A stretch of DNA of 64,000 nucleotides from contig NZ_CP108070.1 in the NCBI RefSeq assembly GCF_036178845.1, positions 1,240,001 to 1,304,000 on the forward strand. Direction: 5' to 3'. Source of the DNA: Streptomyces sp. NBC_00271 (GTDB lineage: Bacteria > Actinomycetota > Actinomycetes > Streptomycetales > Streptomycetaceae). Below, piece by piece: positions 31,254 through 39,942 of this stretch; within the stretch, counting starts at the first letter, position 1; every line of letters starts with the position of its first letter. The notes under the pieces are model-generated. The model did not search any database, was not told the DNA's origin, and was given only the letters and a program-made list of their open reading frames with translations. A program made the translations under genes and the position numbers.

Positions 31254-31328
31254 CGACTTCTCAAATTCCGACTTCTCACATTCGGGCTGCTGAAGTTCCG
31301 GCTTCTCAAGTTCCGGCTTCTCGCAGGG
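31254..31328. repeat. 15-bp tandem repeat in the ABC promoter, five units
   Basis: Five contiguous 15-bp units with consensus CGRCTTCTCAARTTC lie immediately upstream of the ABC ATPase ribosome site, in the region shared with the divergent histidine kinase. Units 1, 2 and 4 are closest; unit 5 is degenerate. The position suits an array of response-regulator sites or a leader structure. Confidence 0.85.
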
Positions 31329-31585
31329 CGTTCCGTGAGTGGTGCTCCCAGTCCAGCGGCGGCAACGGGCCGCGGCCTCGGCCGCACCGCCGAACGGTGG
31401 TCTCCGCCGGTCGGGCGAGATCCCCGATGCCCTCCGCCGTACGAAGGAGTGCAGGGTCTCCTCGCGCCGCCGGTCGCGCGGGGCGCCTCCTCCTTGCGGA
31501 GGATGCCGCCGCGGAGGAGACCGGCCGCGCGCTCTCACCCGCAGGGCAGATCAGGACACCGGGTGAGCCGTCTAACGTGGGGCGC

Positions 31586-32890
31586 ATGGACCTGATGGAC
31601 TCGTTCGCCGGGCGTCGTGTGCCCCCGGCCGTCACCGACGCGGGTCTGGCCCTGCTGCTCATCGCCGGATGCGCGGCCACACCGCTGGCGATCCCGCCCG
31701 GCGGGCCCGAACTGCGTTCGCCGGACGCCTGGTTCCTGGTGCTCGTGCTGGTGTCCGCGCTGCCGCTCGCCGTGCACCGCCGGTCTCCGCTGCCCGCTCT
31801 GCTGGTGATGTCGGCGGCGGCCGCCGCGCTCCAGGGCCTCCACTACATCCCGCAGCTCTCCGGACCCGAGGGCACCTCCATCGGACCGACCTACGTGGGC
31901 GTGGCCACGGGCGTGTTCCTCACCGCCGTACGGTCCACCCCCCGTACGGCGACCCTGGTCGTGGCGGCGCTCATCCCGGCCGCGGCCGTCACCGAGTCGC
32001 TGCTCGCGCCGGCCGGGTACCGTGTCACCACCCTGCTGATCGAGACGGTGCTGCTGGTCGCCGCGTGGGCACTGGGCCGGCTCTCCAGGGCGCGCGCCGC
32101 CATCCGGAACCAGGCGCTGGAACGGGCCGCGGCGATCGAACGCGAACAGGTCGCCACCGCGCGCGCCGCCGTGATGGAGGAACGGGCCCGGATCGCCCGC
32201 GAGTTGCACGACATCGTCGCCCACAATGTGAGTCTCATGGTTGTGCAGACCATCGCCGCCGACCGGGTCCAGGACCGCGACAGCGCCAAGGCCCACGAAC
32301 TGCACGGCACCATCGAGGAGACGGGACGGGCCACCGTCACCGAGCTGCGCGGGCTCCTTGACGTGCTGCGAACCGACGAAGAGGCGGAGAGCGACCCGAA
32401 CAAGGAACCGCCCCAGCCCACCATCGACGCCCTGCCGGCGCTCGTGGAATCGGTGCGCGCCGCCGGTCTCCAGGTCGAGTTCGACACCAGGGGAACCCCC
32501 GCCGAGCTCCCGGCGGGTTCACAACTCGCCGTCTACCGTGTCGTACAGGAAGCCCTCACCAACACCCTCAAGCACGCCGGTCACACGCACACCGCGCTGA
32601 CCGTCTCGTGGGAGCCGGAGCGGCACCGGCTCACCCTGCGGCTCTGCGACGACGGGCCGCGGCAGGGCGGCGAGACGGCGCGACCGCCCATGCCAACGAG
32701 GGGTTCCGGTCACGGCCTGGTCGGTATGCGGGAACGGATCGGCGCCGTGGGCGGCTCCCTGCACACCGGCAACCGCCCGGGCGGCGGATACTGCGTCCAC
32801 GCGGTCGTCCCGCTCCCCTCCCCCGAACCCGACCCCCAGCACGAAGGGCACTCCCCGCATGCGATCCATCCGCGTCCTGCTGGTCGATGA
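31586..32890 (+). CDS. Two-component sensor histidine kinase (HisKA_3, NarL-partner class)
   Basis: A 434-residue membrane kinase with about five to six N-terminal membrane segments (20-165) and little extracellular sequence, so it is an intramembrane-type sensor. A coiled linker leads to the phosphoacceptor motif [14 protein letters not shown] (His 208). The ATPase domain has [10 protein letters not shown] and [11 protein letters not shown]. The ATG at 31586 lies 10 bases after TCTAACGT, so the leader is very short. The response regulator overlaps its last 32 bases. It is divergent from the ABC exporter and probably controls it. Confidence 0.9.
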   Translation: MDLMDSFAGRRVPPAVTDAGLALLLIAGCAATPLAIPPGGPELRSPDAWFLVLVLVSALPLAVHRRSPLPALLVMSAAAAALQGLHYIPQLSGPEGTSIGPTYVGVATGVFLTAVRSTPRTATLVVAALIPAAAVTESLLAPAGYRVTTLLIETVLLVAAWALGRLSRARAAIRNQALERAAAIEREQVATARAAVMEERARIARELHDIVAHNVSLMVVQTIAADRVQDRDSAKAHELHGTIEETGRATVTELRGLLDVLRTDEEAESDPNKEPPQPTIDALPALVESVRAAGLQVEFDTRGTPAELPAGSQLAVYRVVQEALTNTLKHAGHTHTALTVSWEPERHRLTLRLCDDGPRQGGETARPPMPTRGSGHGLVGMRERIGAVGGSLHTGNRPGGGYCVHAVVPLPSPEPDPQHEGHSPHAIHPRPAGR

Positions 32891-33530
32891 CCAGCCCATG
32901 ATCCGGACGGGATTCCGGCTCATCCTCGAGGCCGAACCGGACATCGTCGTCGTCGGCGAGGCGTCGGACGGCGTGGCCGCCGTCGAGAGCGCCGAGGCCC
33001 TCGCCCCGGACGTCGTCCTGATGGACATCCGGATGCCGCACATGGACGGTGTAGAGGCCACCCGCCGGATCGTGGGGGCGGGTTCGCCCAGCCGGATCGT
33101 CATCCTCACCACCTTCGACCTCGACGCGCACGTCGTGGACGCCCTGCGCGCCGGGGCCAGCGGTTTCCTGGTCAAGGACGGTCCCGCCGACTCCCTGGTG
33201 GGCGCCATCCGTACGGTGGCCGGCGGTGAGGCGGTGCTCTCTCCGCGCGTCACCCACCGGTTGCTGGACCGCTTCGCCCACCTCGCCGCGCCCGCGACGC
33301 CGACCGTGCCGACGAAGCTCGACGCCCTGACCGGGCGCGAACTCGACGTGCTGCGCGCCCTCACCCGTGGTCTGTCCAACGCGGAGATCGCTCTCGAACT
33401 CGGCGTGGGCGAGACCACGGTCAAGACGCACGTCGCCCACATCCTGGAGAAGTACCAGCTGCGCGACCGCGTCCAGGCCGTGATCCTGGCGTACGACTGC
33501 GGTCTGGTCGTCCCACGCGGAACGTCCTGA
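32859..33530 (+). CDS. Response regulator, NarL/FixJ (LuxR) family
   Basis: A 223-residue regulator. The receiver domain has acidic residues near 10-11, phospho-Asp 56 in VVLMDIRMP and the conserved lysine in FLVKDG; the C-terminal LuxR helix-turn-helix (about 150-215) reads LTGRELDVLRALTRGLSNAEIALELGVGETTVKTHVAHIL. It is coupled to the kinase gene by overlap. The likely target is the ABC operon, through the 15-bp repeats at 31254-31328. Confidence 0.93.
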   Translation: MRSIRVLLVDDQPMIRTGFRLILEAEPDIVVVGEASDGVAAVESAEALAPDVVLMDIRMPHMDGVEATRRIVGAGSPSRIVILTTFDLDAHVVDALRAGASGFLVKDGPADSLVGAIRTVAGGEAVLSPRVTHRLLDRFAHLAAPATPTVPTKLDALTGRELDVLRALTRGLSNAEIALELGVGETTVKTHVAHILEKYQLRDRVQAVILAYDCGLVVPRGTS

Positions 33531-33570
33531 CGGGGGGACGGGGAGCGGGCGTCCGGCCATCATGTGGCAC

Positions 33571-33595
33571 GCCCGCGTGATCAGCGATCGCGGGC
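33571..33595. terminator. Hairpin between response regulator and TetR genes
   Basis: GCCCGCG (33571-33577) and CGCGGGC (33589-33595) form a 7-bp stem in the 81-bp gap between converging genes. A second possible stem (CGGGCGT with ACGCCCG) overlaps it upstream. Confidence 0.55.
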
Positions 33596-33611
33596 ACGGG
33601 GAGCGCCGGGG

Positions 33612-34226
33612 TCAGCGTGGGCCGGTCCGGTCCGCCGTCACGCGCAGGTACTCGATGCCGGTGTCGAGCGCGGCCTTCAGGTGGGTCGAGTCACCCGTGG
33701 ACATCATCACCGACACACCTCCCTGGACTCCGGCCAGCAGTGCGGCGGCCGTCGTGTCGACGTCGAGGGTGGGCGACACCAGGCCACGCGCCCGGAGCGC
33801 GCGTATGCCTCGGGCGAGTTGCTCCTGCCACTGACGCATCAGCTCGGCCACGATGGCCCGTGCGCCCGGCCGGGATCGCCCGACCTGGAGGAACAGGGAC
33901 CCCAACGGGCACTGATCTCCCTGGCGTTCATAGCGCTCCACGACCGCGTCCCGCCACTGGTACCAGGACTCCCAGGAGTCCAGGCATCCCAGATACGGCT
34001 GCTGGTCCTCCAGGACGCGGTCCGCCTCGAACTGCGCCACCGCCAGCAGTAGCTCGTCCTTGCCTTCGGGGAAGTAGTGGAAGAGCTGGCTCTTGCTCGT
34101 GCCGGTCCGGGCGCGGATGTCGTCGAGGGTGGTGAAGGCGACACCCCTTTCGCGGAGCACCTCGGCGGCACCCTCGATGATGCGGGCCCGCGTGGCCCGG
34201 CCTTTCGTGGTCGGCGCGTGCGGCAT
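33612..34226 (-). CDS. TetR-family transcriptional regulator
   Basis: A 204-residue repressor. The N-terminal helix-turn-helix (about 10-55) reads TRARIIEGAAEVLRERGVAFTTLDDIRARTGTSKSQLFHYFPEGK; the helical ligand domain follows. GGGAGGGAG precedes the ATG. It is divergent from an SDR oxidoreductase, and the intergenic region holds two copies of TGGAC-N6-GTCCA, its probable operators. Ligand unknown; it is likely the substrate of the SDR enzyme. Confidence 0.9.
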   Translation of the reverse strand: MPHAPTTKGRATRARIIEGAAEVLRERGVAFTTLDDIRARTGTSKSQLFHYFPEGKDELLLAVAQFEADRVLEDQQPYLGCLDSWESWYQWRDAVVERYERQGDQCPLGSLFLQVGRSRPGARAIVAELMRQWQEQLARGIRALRARGLVSPTLDVDTTAAALLAGVQGGVSVMMSTGDSTHLKAALDTGIEYLRVTADRTGPR

Positions 34227-34280
34227 GGCGTGCTCCCTCCCTGGACCGGCGTACTGAACTGACTCACCGGACTAACTCAC

Positions 34281-34339
34281 TGGACCGAGGAGTCCATTTT
34301 ACGTCCTCACAGGCGTTCCAGACTGGACTTGCTGGTCCA
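34281..34339. promoter_or_regulatory. Twin TetR operators TGGAC-N6-GTCCA
   Basis: TGGAC-N6-GTCCA occurs at 34281-34296 and 34324-34339, both extended as ACTGGAC...GTCCATTTT. The spacers differ (CGAGGA and TTGCTG), so only the arms and the flanking T-run are conserved. They lie between the divergent TetR and SDR genes with centres 43 bp apart, about four helical turns. Confidence 0.78.
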
Positions 34340-34443
34340 TTTTTGCCGATGCACAGTGGGTCGCGCGGTCCAGCCCACCGGTGGACCGCCGTACGGAGCC
34401 GGTCGGCCTGCCCGGCCGCGGAGAGCGGGACGAGGACCACATC

Positions 34444-35214
34444 ATGGGTGAACGACTGCACAACAAGACCGCGCTCGTCACGGGGTCGACGAGCAATATC
34501 GGGCGGGCGATCGCCGAGGCGTTCGCCGCCGAGGGGGCTCATGTCATCGTGTCGGGGCGCGATCGGGAGCGGGCGGCCCGGGTCGTCGAAGGCATCCGCG
34601 CCGCCGGCGGGCGGGCCGATTTCCTCGTGGCGGATCTCGACGGCAGTGCCGGGGCCTCCCGGGACCTGGCCGAGCGGGCGCGTCGGTCCCTCGGCGGGCG
34701 CATCGACATCCTGGTCAACAACGCCGGTATCTACCCGGGCGCCGTGACCACCGCCACGGACGAGGAGACCTTCGACCGGGTCTACGCGGTGAACGTCAAG
34801 GCACCGTTCTTCCTGACCGCCGCCGTCGCACCGGCCATGGTGGGGGCCGGAGGGGGCAGCATCATCAACCTCGGGTCATGGGTCGCGCGCCTGGGTATTC
34901 CGGTCGGCGCGCTCTACAGCTCCACCAAGGGGGCCATGGAGACCCTCACCCGGGCATGGGCCGCGGAGTTCGGACCGCAGGGAGTGCGGGTGAACGCCAT
35001 CTCGCCGGGCGTGATCCTCCCCCACACGGCGGAAGGGAGCGAACCGCACCCCGGCGAGATCATGATGAAGGGGACACCGGCCGGCGAAGTCGGCAGCCCG
35101 GACGCCATCGCGCGCGCCGCCGTCTGGCTCGCCGGTGACGAGGCCTCCTTCGTGCACGGATCGGTGGTGGACGTCGACGGCGGCCGCGTGGGTGCCGCCG
35201 TCATCGCCGCGTGA
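34444..35214 (+). CDS. Short-chain dehydrogenase/reductase
   Basis: A 256-residue classical SDR. Cofactor motif TGSTSNIG near residue 14, NNAG near residue 90, and the catalytic Ser and YSSTK in the middle of the chain. GAGGAC stands before the ATG. It probably oxidises or reduces a small alcohol or ketone; substrate unknown. It is divergent from the TetR gene, whose presumed operators overlap its promoter, so expression is probably induced by its own substrate. Confidence 0.92.
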   Translation: MGERLHNKTALVTGSTSNIGRAIAEAFAAEGAHVIVSGRDRERAARVVEGIRAAGGRADFLVADLDGSAGASRDLAERARRSLGGRIDILVNNAGIYPGAVTTATDEETFDRVYAVNVKAPFFLTAAVAPAMVGAGGGSIINLGSWVARLGIPVGALYSSTKGAMETLTRAWAAEFGPQGVRVNAISPGVILPHTAEGSEPHPGEIMMKGTPAGEVGSPDAIARAAVWLAGDEASFVHGSVVDVDGGRVGAAVIAA

Positions 35215-35316
35215 GCCATCGCCGCGCGAGTCACCGAACGCCGTTTCCCGTCACCACACGCGTATCGGCGTGTCTCTCCGCACAGTTGAGAGGCAGAGCC
35301 CGCCGGGACGGGACGA

Positions 35317-35359
35317 GCGGCCGGCCGGGTCCCCGCGCGGCACACCCCGCGCCGGCCGC
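35317..35359. terminator. Long inverted repeat between SDR and sigma factor genes
   Basis: GCGGCCGGC (35317-35325) pairs perfectly with GCCGGCCGC (35351-35359) across a 25-base GC-rich loop, in the 191-bp gap between the converging SDR and sigJ genes. A terminator is the simplest role. Confidence 0.5.
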
Positions 35360-35405
35360 GCACCTGATGACCGGGGGTCTGTTCCGCCACCGGTCTTCAT
35401 CGCCT

Positions 35406-36302
35406 TCATCGCAGGGTGAGCGAGGTCTCGGATGCGACGCGGGTCAGCTTCTCCGGGTTGCGGACGTAGTAGAGGCCGGTGATGCGGGCGCCCTCGACAC
35501 GGATCGCCATGATGCCGTCGACCTCGCCGTCCAGGCGTAGGACGAGTGCCGGGTTGCCATTGACCACGGTGGGGGCACTGGTGAGCGAGCCCTCGGCCTT
35601 GCCCGTCCCGCCGACGATGAAGCGGACCACCTTCTCGGCACCGCTGATCGGCCGCAGCGCGGCCTGCTTGACGCCCCCGCCGTCGCTCACCAGGACGACC
35701 TCGGGGGCGAGCACGTCCATGAGGCCCTGCAGGTCCCTGGATTCGAACGCGCGCTGGAACGACTCCAGAGCCGCCCGGATCTTGCCCGAGGGGACCACCT
35801 CGCGGGGGCGGCGGGCATCGACGTGCCGACGTGCGCGATGTGCGATCTGGCGGACGGCCGCGGGGGTCTTGTCGACGGCGGCCGCGATCTCGTCGTAGCT
35901 GACGTCGAAGGCCTCGCGCAGCACAAAGACGGCGCGCTCGGTCGGCGACAGCGTCTCGAGGACGAGCATCATCGCCATCGACACACTCTCGGCGAGTTCG
36001 ACGTCCTCGGCCACGTCCGGCGCGGTGAGCAGCGGCTCGGGCAGCCAGGGGCCGACGTACACCTCCTTGCGGCGACTCATGGTGCGCAGCCGGTTGAGCG
36101 ACTGCCGGGTCGTGATCCGGACCAGATAGGCGCGCGGGTCGCGTACCTGCCCCAAGTCGACCTTGACCCACCGCAGCCAGGTCTCCTGGAGGACGTCTTC
36201 GGCGTCGGCGGCCGATCCGAGCATCTCGTATGCCACGGTGAAGAGCAGGTTGCGGTGGGCGACGAACGTCTCGGTCGCCGTGCTGGTGACGTGGTCGCTC
36301 AT
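35406..36302 (-). CDS. sigJ: ECF41-family RNA polymerase sigma factor (SigJ type)
   Basis: A 298-residue sigma factor. Sigma-2 region (about 10-80, with AEDVLQETWLRW), the ECF41 linker WLPEP (86-90), sigma-4 region (about 110-165), then a SnoaL-like C-terminal domain with DGGGVK (207-212) and NPEKL near 283. The last three motifs define ECF41, in which the C-terminal domain modulates the sigma factor in place of an anti-sigma protein. It lies next to an FAD oxidoreductase, a usual ECF41 partner, whose promoter carries a matching sequence. Signal unknown. Confidence 0.93.
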   Translation of the reverse strand: MSDHVTSTATETFVAHRNLLFTVAYEMLGSAADAEDVLQETWLRWVKVDLGQVRDPRAYLVRITTRQSLNRLRTMSRRKEVYVGPWLPEPLLTAPDVAEDVELAESVSMAMMLVLETLSPTERAVFVLREAFDVSYDEIAAAVDKTPAAVRQIAHRARRHVDARRPREVVPSGKIRAALESFQRAFESRDLQGLMDVLAPEVVLVSDGGGVKQAALRPISGAEKVVRFIVGGTGKAEGSLTSAPTVVNGNPALVLRLDGEVDGIMAIRVEGARITGLYYVRNPEKLTRVASETSLTLR

Positions 36303-36426
36303 GTCTCGACCCCTCCCCTTCCCGGCCGACGCCGGTCGCCGAAGTCCTTCAAGCGTGCATCCACAGCGAGATCCTTCTCATTTGTCATCGTCGATGCCCG
36401 TGGTAGGCCGCCCCGCGAGTGCCTGG

Positions 36427-37626
36427 CTAGGCCGCCCGTTCAGCGGTGGCCGGCGCCTCGCGCCGCTTGGTCTGCAACAGTTGCCGGCGCTTGGCGTCCT
36501 TGGTCCACCATGTGCGCGCACCGGGCTTGCGTGCCTCGTACGCCAGTTGCCAGGGGATGCCCTTGCAGATGAGCTCCTTGATCTTCGCGCCCGGACGGCC
36601 GCCGAGGTAGAACCCCTTCGCGGTGTCGTCCCTGGCGGTGAGCTGAAAGACGCCGGCGCGACGGCCCAGACTGATGCACTGACTGACGAACCCGACGTCG
36701 ATGGGCGCGGGGTGCTCGCCCGCGAGCCGGCTGAGCACTGTCTCGGCGGCCTGCGGGCCCAGCTGAACCGCAGCCTGGCAGCTCATCCGGAACGGCAGGT
36801 CCGACGGTGCCGCCGAGTCCCCGGCCGCGACGATGCGCAGGTCGTCCACGCTCGTCAAGGTCTCGTCCGTGAGCAGGCGGCCCAAGGCGTCGGTGCTCAG
36901 TCCGCTGCGCGCGGCCAGGTCCGGCACACCGAATCCGGCGGTCCAGACGGTCACCTCGCTCGGCAGCTCGTGGCCGCCACTGAGCCGTACGGCATCACGA
37001 GTCACCGCCGTCACCTTCGCGTCGGGGCCTTCGAGCACGGTCACGCCGAGTCGGGCCAGCCGCTTGGCGACCGAGCGCCGACCCCGAGGATGCAGGGAAG
37101 GGCCGAGCACCCCGCCGCAGACCAGGGTCACGGTGCGGCCTTCCTCCGCCAGTTCGGCGGCGGTCTCGATGCCGGTCGCACCGGCTCCGACAACGGTCAC
37201 CGCGGCCGTTGCGGGCGCGGCGTCGACGACCGGCCGCAGCCGTTGGGCCTCCTCCAGGCCGGCGATCGGGTAGGCGAACTCGGCCGCCCCGGGCACCTGC
37301 GGGTCGGCGCTGCCACTGCCCACCGCGTAGACCAGATAGTCGTAGCCGACCGTGCCGCCGGTCGCCGACGTCACGCTGCGCTCGGCCGCGTCGATCCGGG
37401 TCACGGTGTCGACCACCAGCCGGACGCGCTCGCTCAGGACCTTGCGGTAGTCGACGACCGCGTCGTCGGACCCGCCCACCAGTTGGTGCAGGCGGATCCG
37501 CTCGACGAAGGTCGGGCGCGGGTTGATCAGAGTCACTGTCACGTCGTCGCGCTGCGTCAGGCGATTGGCCGCCATGACGCCGGCGTATCCGCCGCCGATC
37601 ACGACCACATCGGTGTTCTCCGTCAT
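36427..37626 (-). CDS. FAD-dependent pyridine nucleotide oxidoreductase (NDH-2-like), ECF41 partner
   Basis: A 399-residue flavoprotein. The FAD motif is VVIGGGYAGVMAANRL, a second dinucleotide motif is VVGAGATGIETAAELAEEG, and AAGDSAA lies near the FAD phosphate site. It resembles NADH dehydrogenase-2 and AIF-like proteins but lacks an obvious membrane anchor. GAAGGAG precedes the ATG. Upstream is an ECF41-type promoter, so SigJ probably drives it. It may oxidise NAD(P)H with a quinone or other acceptor under stress. Confidence 0.88.
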   Translation of the reverse strand: MTENTDVVVIGGGYAGVMAANRLTQRDDVTVTLINPRPTFVERIRLHQLVGGSDDAVVDYRKVLSERVRLVVDTVTRIDAAERSVTSATGGTVGYDYLVYAVGSGSADPQVPGAAEFAYPIAGLEEAQRLRPVVDAAPATAAVTVVGAGATGIETAAELAEEGRTVTLVCGGVLGPSLHPRGRRSVAKRLARLGVTVLEGPDAKVTAVTRDAVRLSGGHELPSEVTVWTAGFGVPDLAARSGLSTDALGRLLTDETLTSVDDLRIVAAGDSAAPSDLPFRMSCQAAVQLGPQAAETVLSRLAGEHPAPIDVGFVSQCISLGRRAGVFQLTARDDTAKGFYLGGRPGAKIKELICKGIPWQLAYEARKPGARTWWTKDAKRRQLLQTKRREAPATAERAA

Positions 37627-37660
37627 GATGTCTCCTTCGTTTCCGGGGGTTCGGCCTCAA

Positions 37661-37687
37661 GACACCGCGGGATCGATCGCTGTGACA
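37661..37687 (-). promoter_or_regulatory. ECF41-type promoter of the FAD oxidoreductase
   Basis: Reading the minus strand, TGTCACA (37681-37687) is followed after 16 bases by TGTC (37661-37664). ECF41 promoters are known as TGTCACA with CGTC about 16 bp later, so the -35 element is exact and the -10 differs at one base. It lies about 35 bp upstream of the oxidoreductase start. Confidence 0.75.
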
Positions 37688-37792
37688 GCATGTGAGGCAG
37701 GTCACTTCGCGGAGTCGGGCCATCGCGCCCGGCGGAACCGTAGGAGGAGTGGCAGTCGTCTCCTCAGCGATCAAACTTGAGGAGAGTGCGCA

Positions 37793-38623
37793 GTGCGGAT
37801 CTACATCAGCGCGGACATGGAGGGCGTCACAGGGCTCGTCGACGCCGACGATGTGCAGCCCGGCGGCCGGGACTACGAGCGTGGACGGTCGATGATGGCG
37901 GAGGACGTCAACGCCGCGATCCGGGGTGCCCTCGCGGCCGGCGCCACCGACATCACTGTCAACGATGCTCACGGACCGATGCGCAACATCCTTCCGGAGG
38001 CCCTGCACCCGGCGGCCCGCCTCATCCGCGGCAAGCCCAAGCACATGCTCATGCTCGAAGGTCTCGCGCCCGAGCACGATGCCATGGTCTGCGTCGGCTA
38101 TCACTCGCGGGCCGGCGCACTCGGGGTGCTGAGCCACAGCTTCATGGGCCACGAGATCGAAGACATGTGGCTGGACGGCCGGCCGGTGGGCGAGATCGGC
38201 CTGGCCCACGCCACCGCGGCGGCCATCGGCGTTCCCGTGGCAGTCCTCACCGGTGACGACTGCGCCTGCGCGGAGATGGCCGAATGGGACGCCTCCGTCA
38301 CCACCGTGGCCGTGAAGAATGCGCGTAACAGATTCGCGGCGGATCTGCGACCTGCCGCGGAAGCGCGTACCGCGATCGAGGACGCGGTCGCCGCCAGTCT
38401 GTCCGCGCAACGACCGGCCACGGTGGTCCCATCGGGCCCGTCCACGCTCACCGTCCGCTGGCAGTCGGCTTCAGTGGCCTCCACCCTCCTGGGAATTCCC
38501 GGGGTCACCTCGACGGACACACGGACCGTCCAGGCGCAGGGCCCTCTGCCCAGCCTGTACCGGCTGTTCGGAGTGTGGATGCGAGTGGCGGCTTCCCTCA
38601 CCAACCAACACCCGTACTGCTGA
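37793..38623 (+). CDS. M55-family D-aminopeptidase (DppA-like)
   Basis: A 276-residue zinc peptidase. Metal and active-site motifs: ISADMEG at the N-terminus, NDAHGPMRN, GYHSRAGALGVLSHSF and VLTGDD. DppA of Bacillus releases N-terminal D-residues from short peptides. The GTG start follows GAGGAGA. No peptide transporter is next to it, unlike the dpp operon. It is divergent from the FAD oxidoreductase with 166 bp between. Confidence 0.9.
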   Translation: MRIYISADMEGVTGLVDADDVQPGGRDYERGRSMMAEDVNAAIRGALAAGATDITVNDAHGPMRNILPEALHPAARLIRGKPKHMLMLEGLAPEHDAMVCVGYHSRAGALGVLSHSFMGHEIEDMWLDGRPVGEIGLAHATAAAIGVPVAVLTGDDCACAEMAEWDASVTTVAVKNARNRFAADLRPAAEARTAIEDAVAASLSAQRPATVVPSGPSTLTVRWQSASVASTLLGIPGVTSTDTRTVQAQGPLPSLYRLFGVWMRVAASLTNQHPYC

Positions 38624-38657
38624 CCGTTGGTGGCCGCCCGGGACCGTCTTGCACCCT

Positions 38658-39617
38658 TTACTTGGATTCGACTCGTCCGAGCGGGTCGGGGTCGGCCGTC
38701 AGCGCGTCACGCGCCGCCTGCCAAGCGGAATCCCCGGGGTGGAGCTCGGTGCGGAGGTAGGCCCAGGTGAGCCGCTGGACCGCGGCCACTCGCTCGGGGT
38801 TCTCGTCGGTGGTCTCGGCGACGTCGTATCCGGAAACCCCGCCGAGCCCGTGCTCCGCGTCGAACAGGGTGAGCAGGGACTTGGGGCCCGGGGAGAGGAA
38901 GTACGGATCGGCGTGCCATTCCGGGCCCCGAACCGTCAGGTGGGTGGAGGCGTCCTTGTCGCCTGCGACGACGAGCGTGGGCGTCGTCATCTTGGAGAAG
39001 TCCATGGTCGAGAAGAAGGAATAGTTCTCGGCCACGAACTCGGTGACGGCATCGCCGCCCCTGCCGGGCGCGGCAAGCAGTACACCCGCCTTGATCCGGG
39101 GCTCGGCCAGGTCCACTTCCGTTCCGTCGTCCGGATCGGTGAGCCGGGCGCCGAGCAGCAGGCTCGCGGTGTGCCCGCCCATCGAGTGCCCGGCCACGGC
39201 GACCTTGTCGCGGTCCAGGCGCCCGAGAAGCTGCGGGACGGCGGCCTCGATCACGTCGAGTCGGTCGAGGATGCGCGTCATGTCCTCGGCCCGTGAGCGC
39301 CAGTGCAGAGGCCCCCCGGGGGTAGCGGGATCCAGGCTCAGCGTGCTCGAGCTCAGGTGGGTGGGCTGGATCACGACGAAGCCGTGCGCTGCCCAGAAGT
39401 TGGCGAGGGGGGCGTAGCCGTTCAGCGAGGAGAGGTGGTTCGAGTAACCCTGGCCGTGCGAGAGGAGGATGACCGGCAGGTCGCTCCCGGTCACGGGCGC
39501 GGAGACGCGCACCTCCAGATCCACGGCTCGACCGGGGGCCGGCAGTACTACGGGACTGACCGAGAGCACTGGAGTGGGCGGAGCGAAGGCGTGGGCCGGG
39601 TACGTCGATTCACTCAT
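38658..39617 (-). CDS. Alpha/beta hydrolase (PAF-acetylhydrolase/chlorophyllase-like)
   Basis: A 319-residue hydrolase. The oxyanion region is VILLSHGQGYSNH, the nucleophile elbow AVAGHSMGGHT, the acid probably lies in VVAGDKDAS, and the histidine in FDAEHGLGG. No signal peptide is present. Substrate unknown; an ester or amide is likely. About 100 bp upstream lies a large double palindrome that probably controls it, although no regulator gene is adjacent. Confidence 0.85.
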   Translation of the reverse strand: MSESTYPAHAFAPPTPVLSVSPVVLPAPGRAVDLEVRVSAPVTGSDLPVILLSHGQGYSNHLSSLNGYAPLANFWAAHGFVVIQPTHLSSSTLSLDPATPGGPLHWRSRAEDMTRILDRLDVIEAAVPQLLGRLDRDKVAVAGHSMGGHTASLLLGARLTDPDDGTEVDLAEPRIKAGVLLAAPGRGGDAVTEFVAENYSFFSTMDFSKMTTPTLVVAGDKDASTHLTVRGPEWHADPYFLSPGPKSLLTLFDAEHGLGGVSGYDVAETTDENPERVAAVQRLTWAYLRTELHPGDSAWQAARDALTADPDPLGRVESK

Positions 39618-39717
39618 GATGCGTATTTCCCTTCAATGACCTCTGCTGCCGGTCCCGTTCGGCTGACGCCTGAGGCGGTCAGGCCCGGTCAGGGGCGTCC
39701 GGCATCGACTCCGCATC

Positions 39718-39762
39718 AAGCGGAGCGTCGTTCCGATTAATATACGGAGCGACGTTCCGCTT
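39718..39762. promoter_or_regulatory. Large double palindrome with AT-rich centre
   Basis: AAGCGGAGCGTCGTTCCG (39718-39735) and CGGAGCGACGTTCCGCTT (39745-39762) pair at 16 of 18 positions around ATTAATATA. Each arm is itself nearly palindromic (CGGARCGWCGYTCCG), giving two half-overlapping repressor sites and a likely -10 in the centre. It looks like a TetR operator for the hydrolase at 38658-39617, but no TetR gene is next to it. Confidence 0.7.
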
Positions 39763-39942
39763 TGTCAACGGGCGCCAGAGGGAGAGCGTGGTGCGCGTCG
39801 GCGAACGTGACCGGTCCGGCGAGTTCCGAATCCTTTTCCCGGTCGGTCGCCCCGTTGTCGGATTCGTCGCCCCTGCACCCGAAGAGGCGTGTTGAATGGC
39901 GTGGCTGAAGGTCCGTCACTCAACTGTTCATAGGGGATCTGG

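Noticed and set aside
31254..31328. Coding of an EKPEL-type peptide repeat by the 15-bp array on the minus strand
   Set aside because: The ATPase has a good GTG start downstream of the array with GAGGAG, so the array is most likely non-coding.
27903..31538. A 1211-codon single ABC protein
   Set aside because: The extra N-terminal part is the ATPase gene read in the wrong frame; the permease start at 30473 overlaps the ATPase stop in the usual TGATG manner.
39788..39895. Short plus frame (35 codons, GTG start) reading GEFRILFPVGRPVVG, faintly like a RelE/HigB toxin fragment
   Set aside because: Too short, no partner antitoxin and only a few matching residues; noted only as a possible relic.
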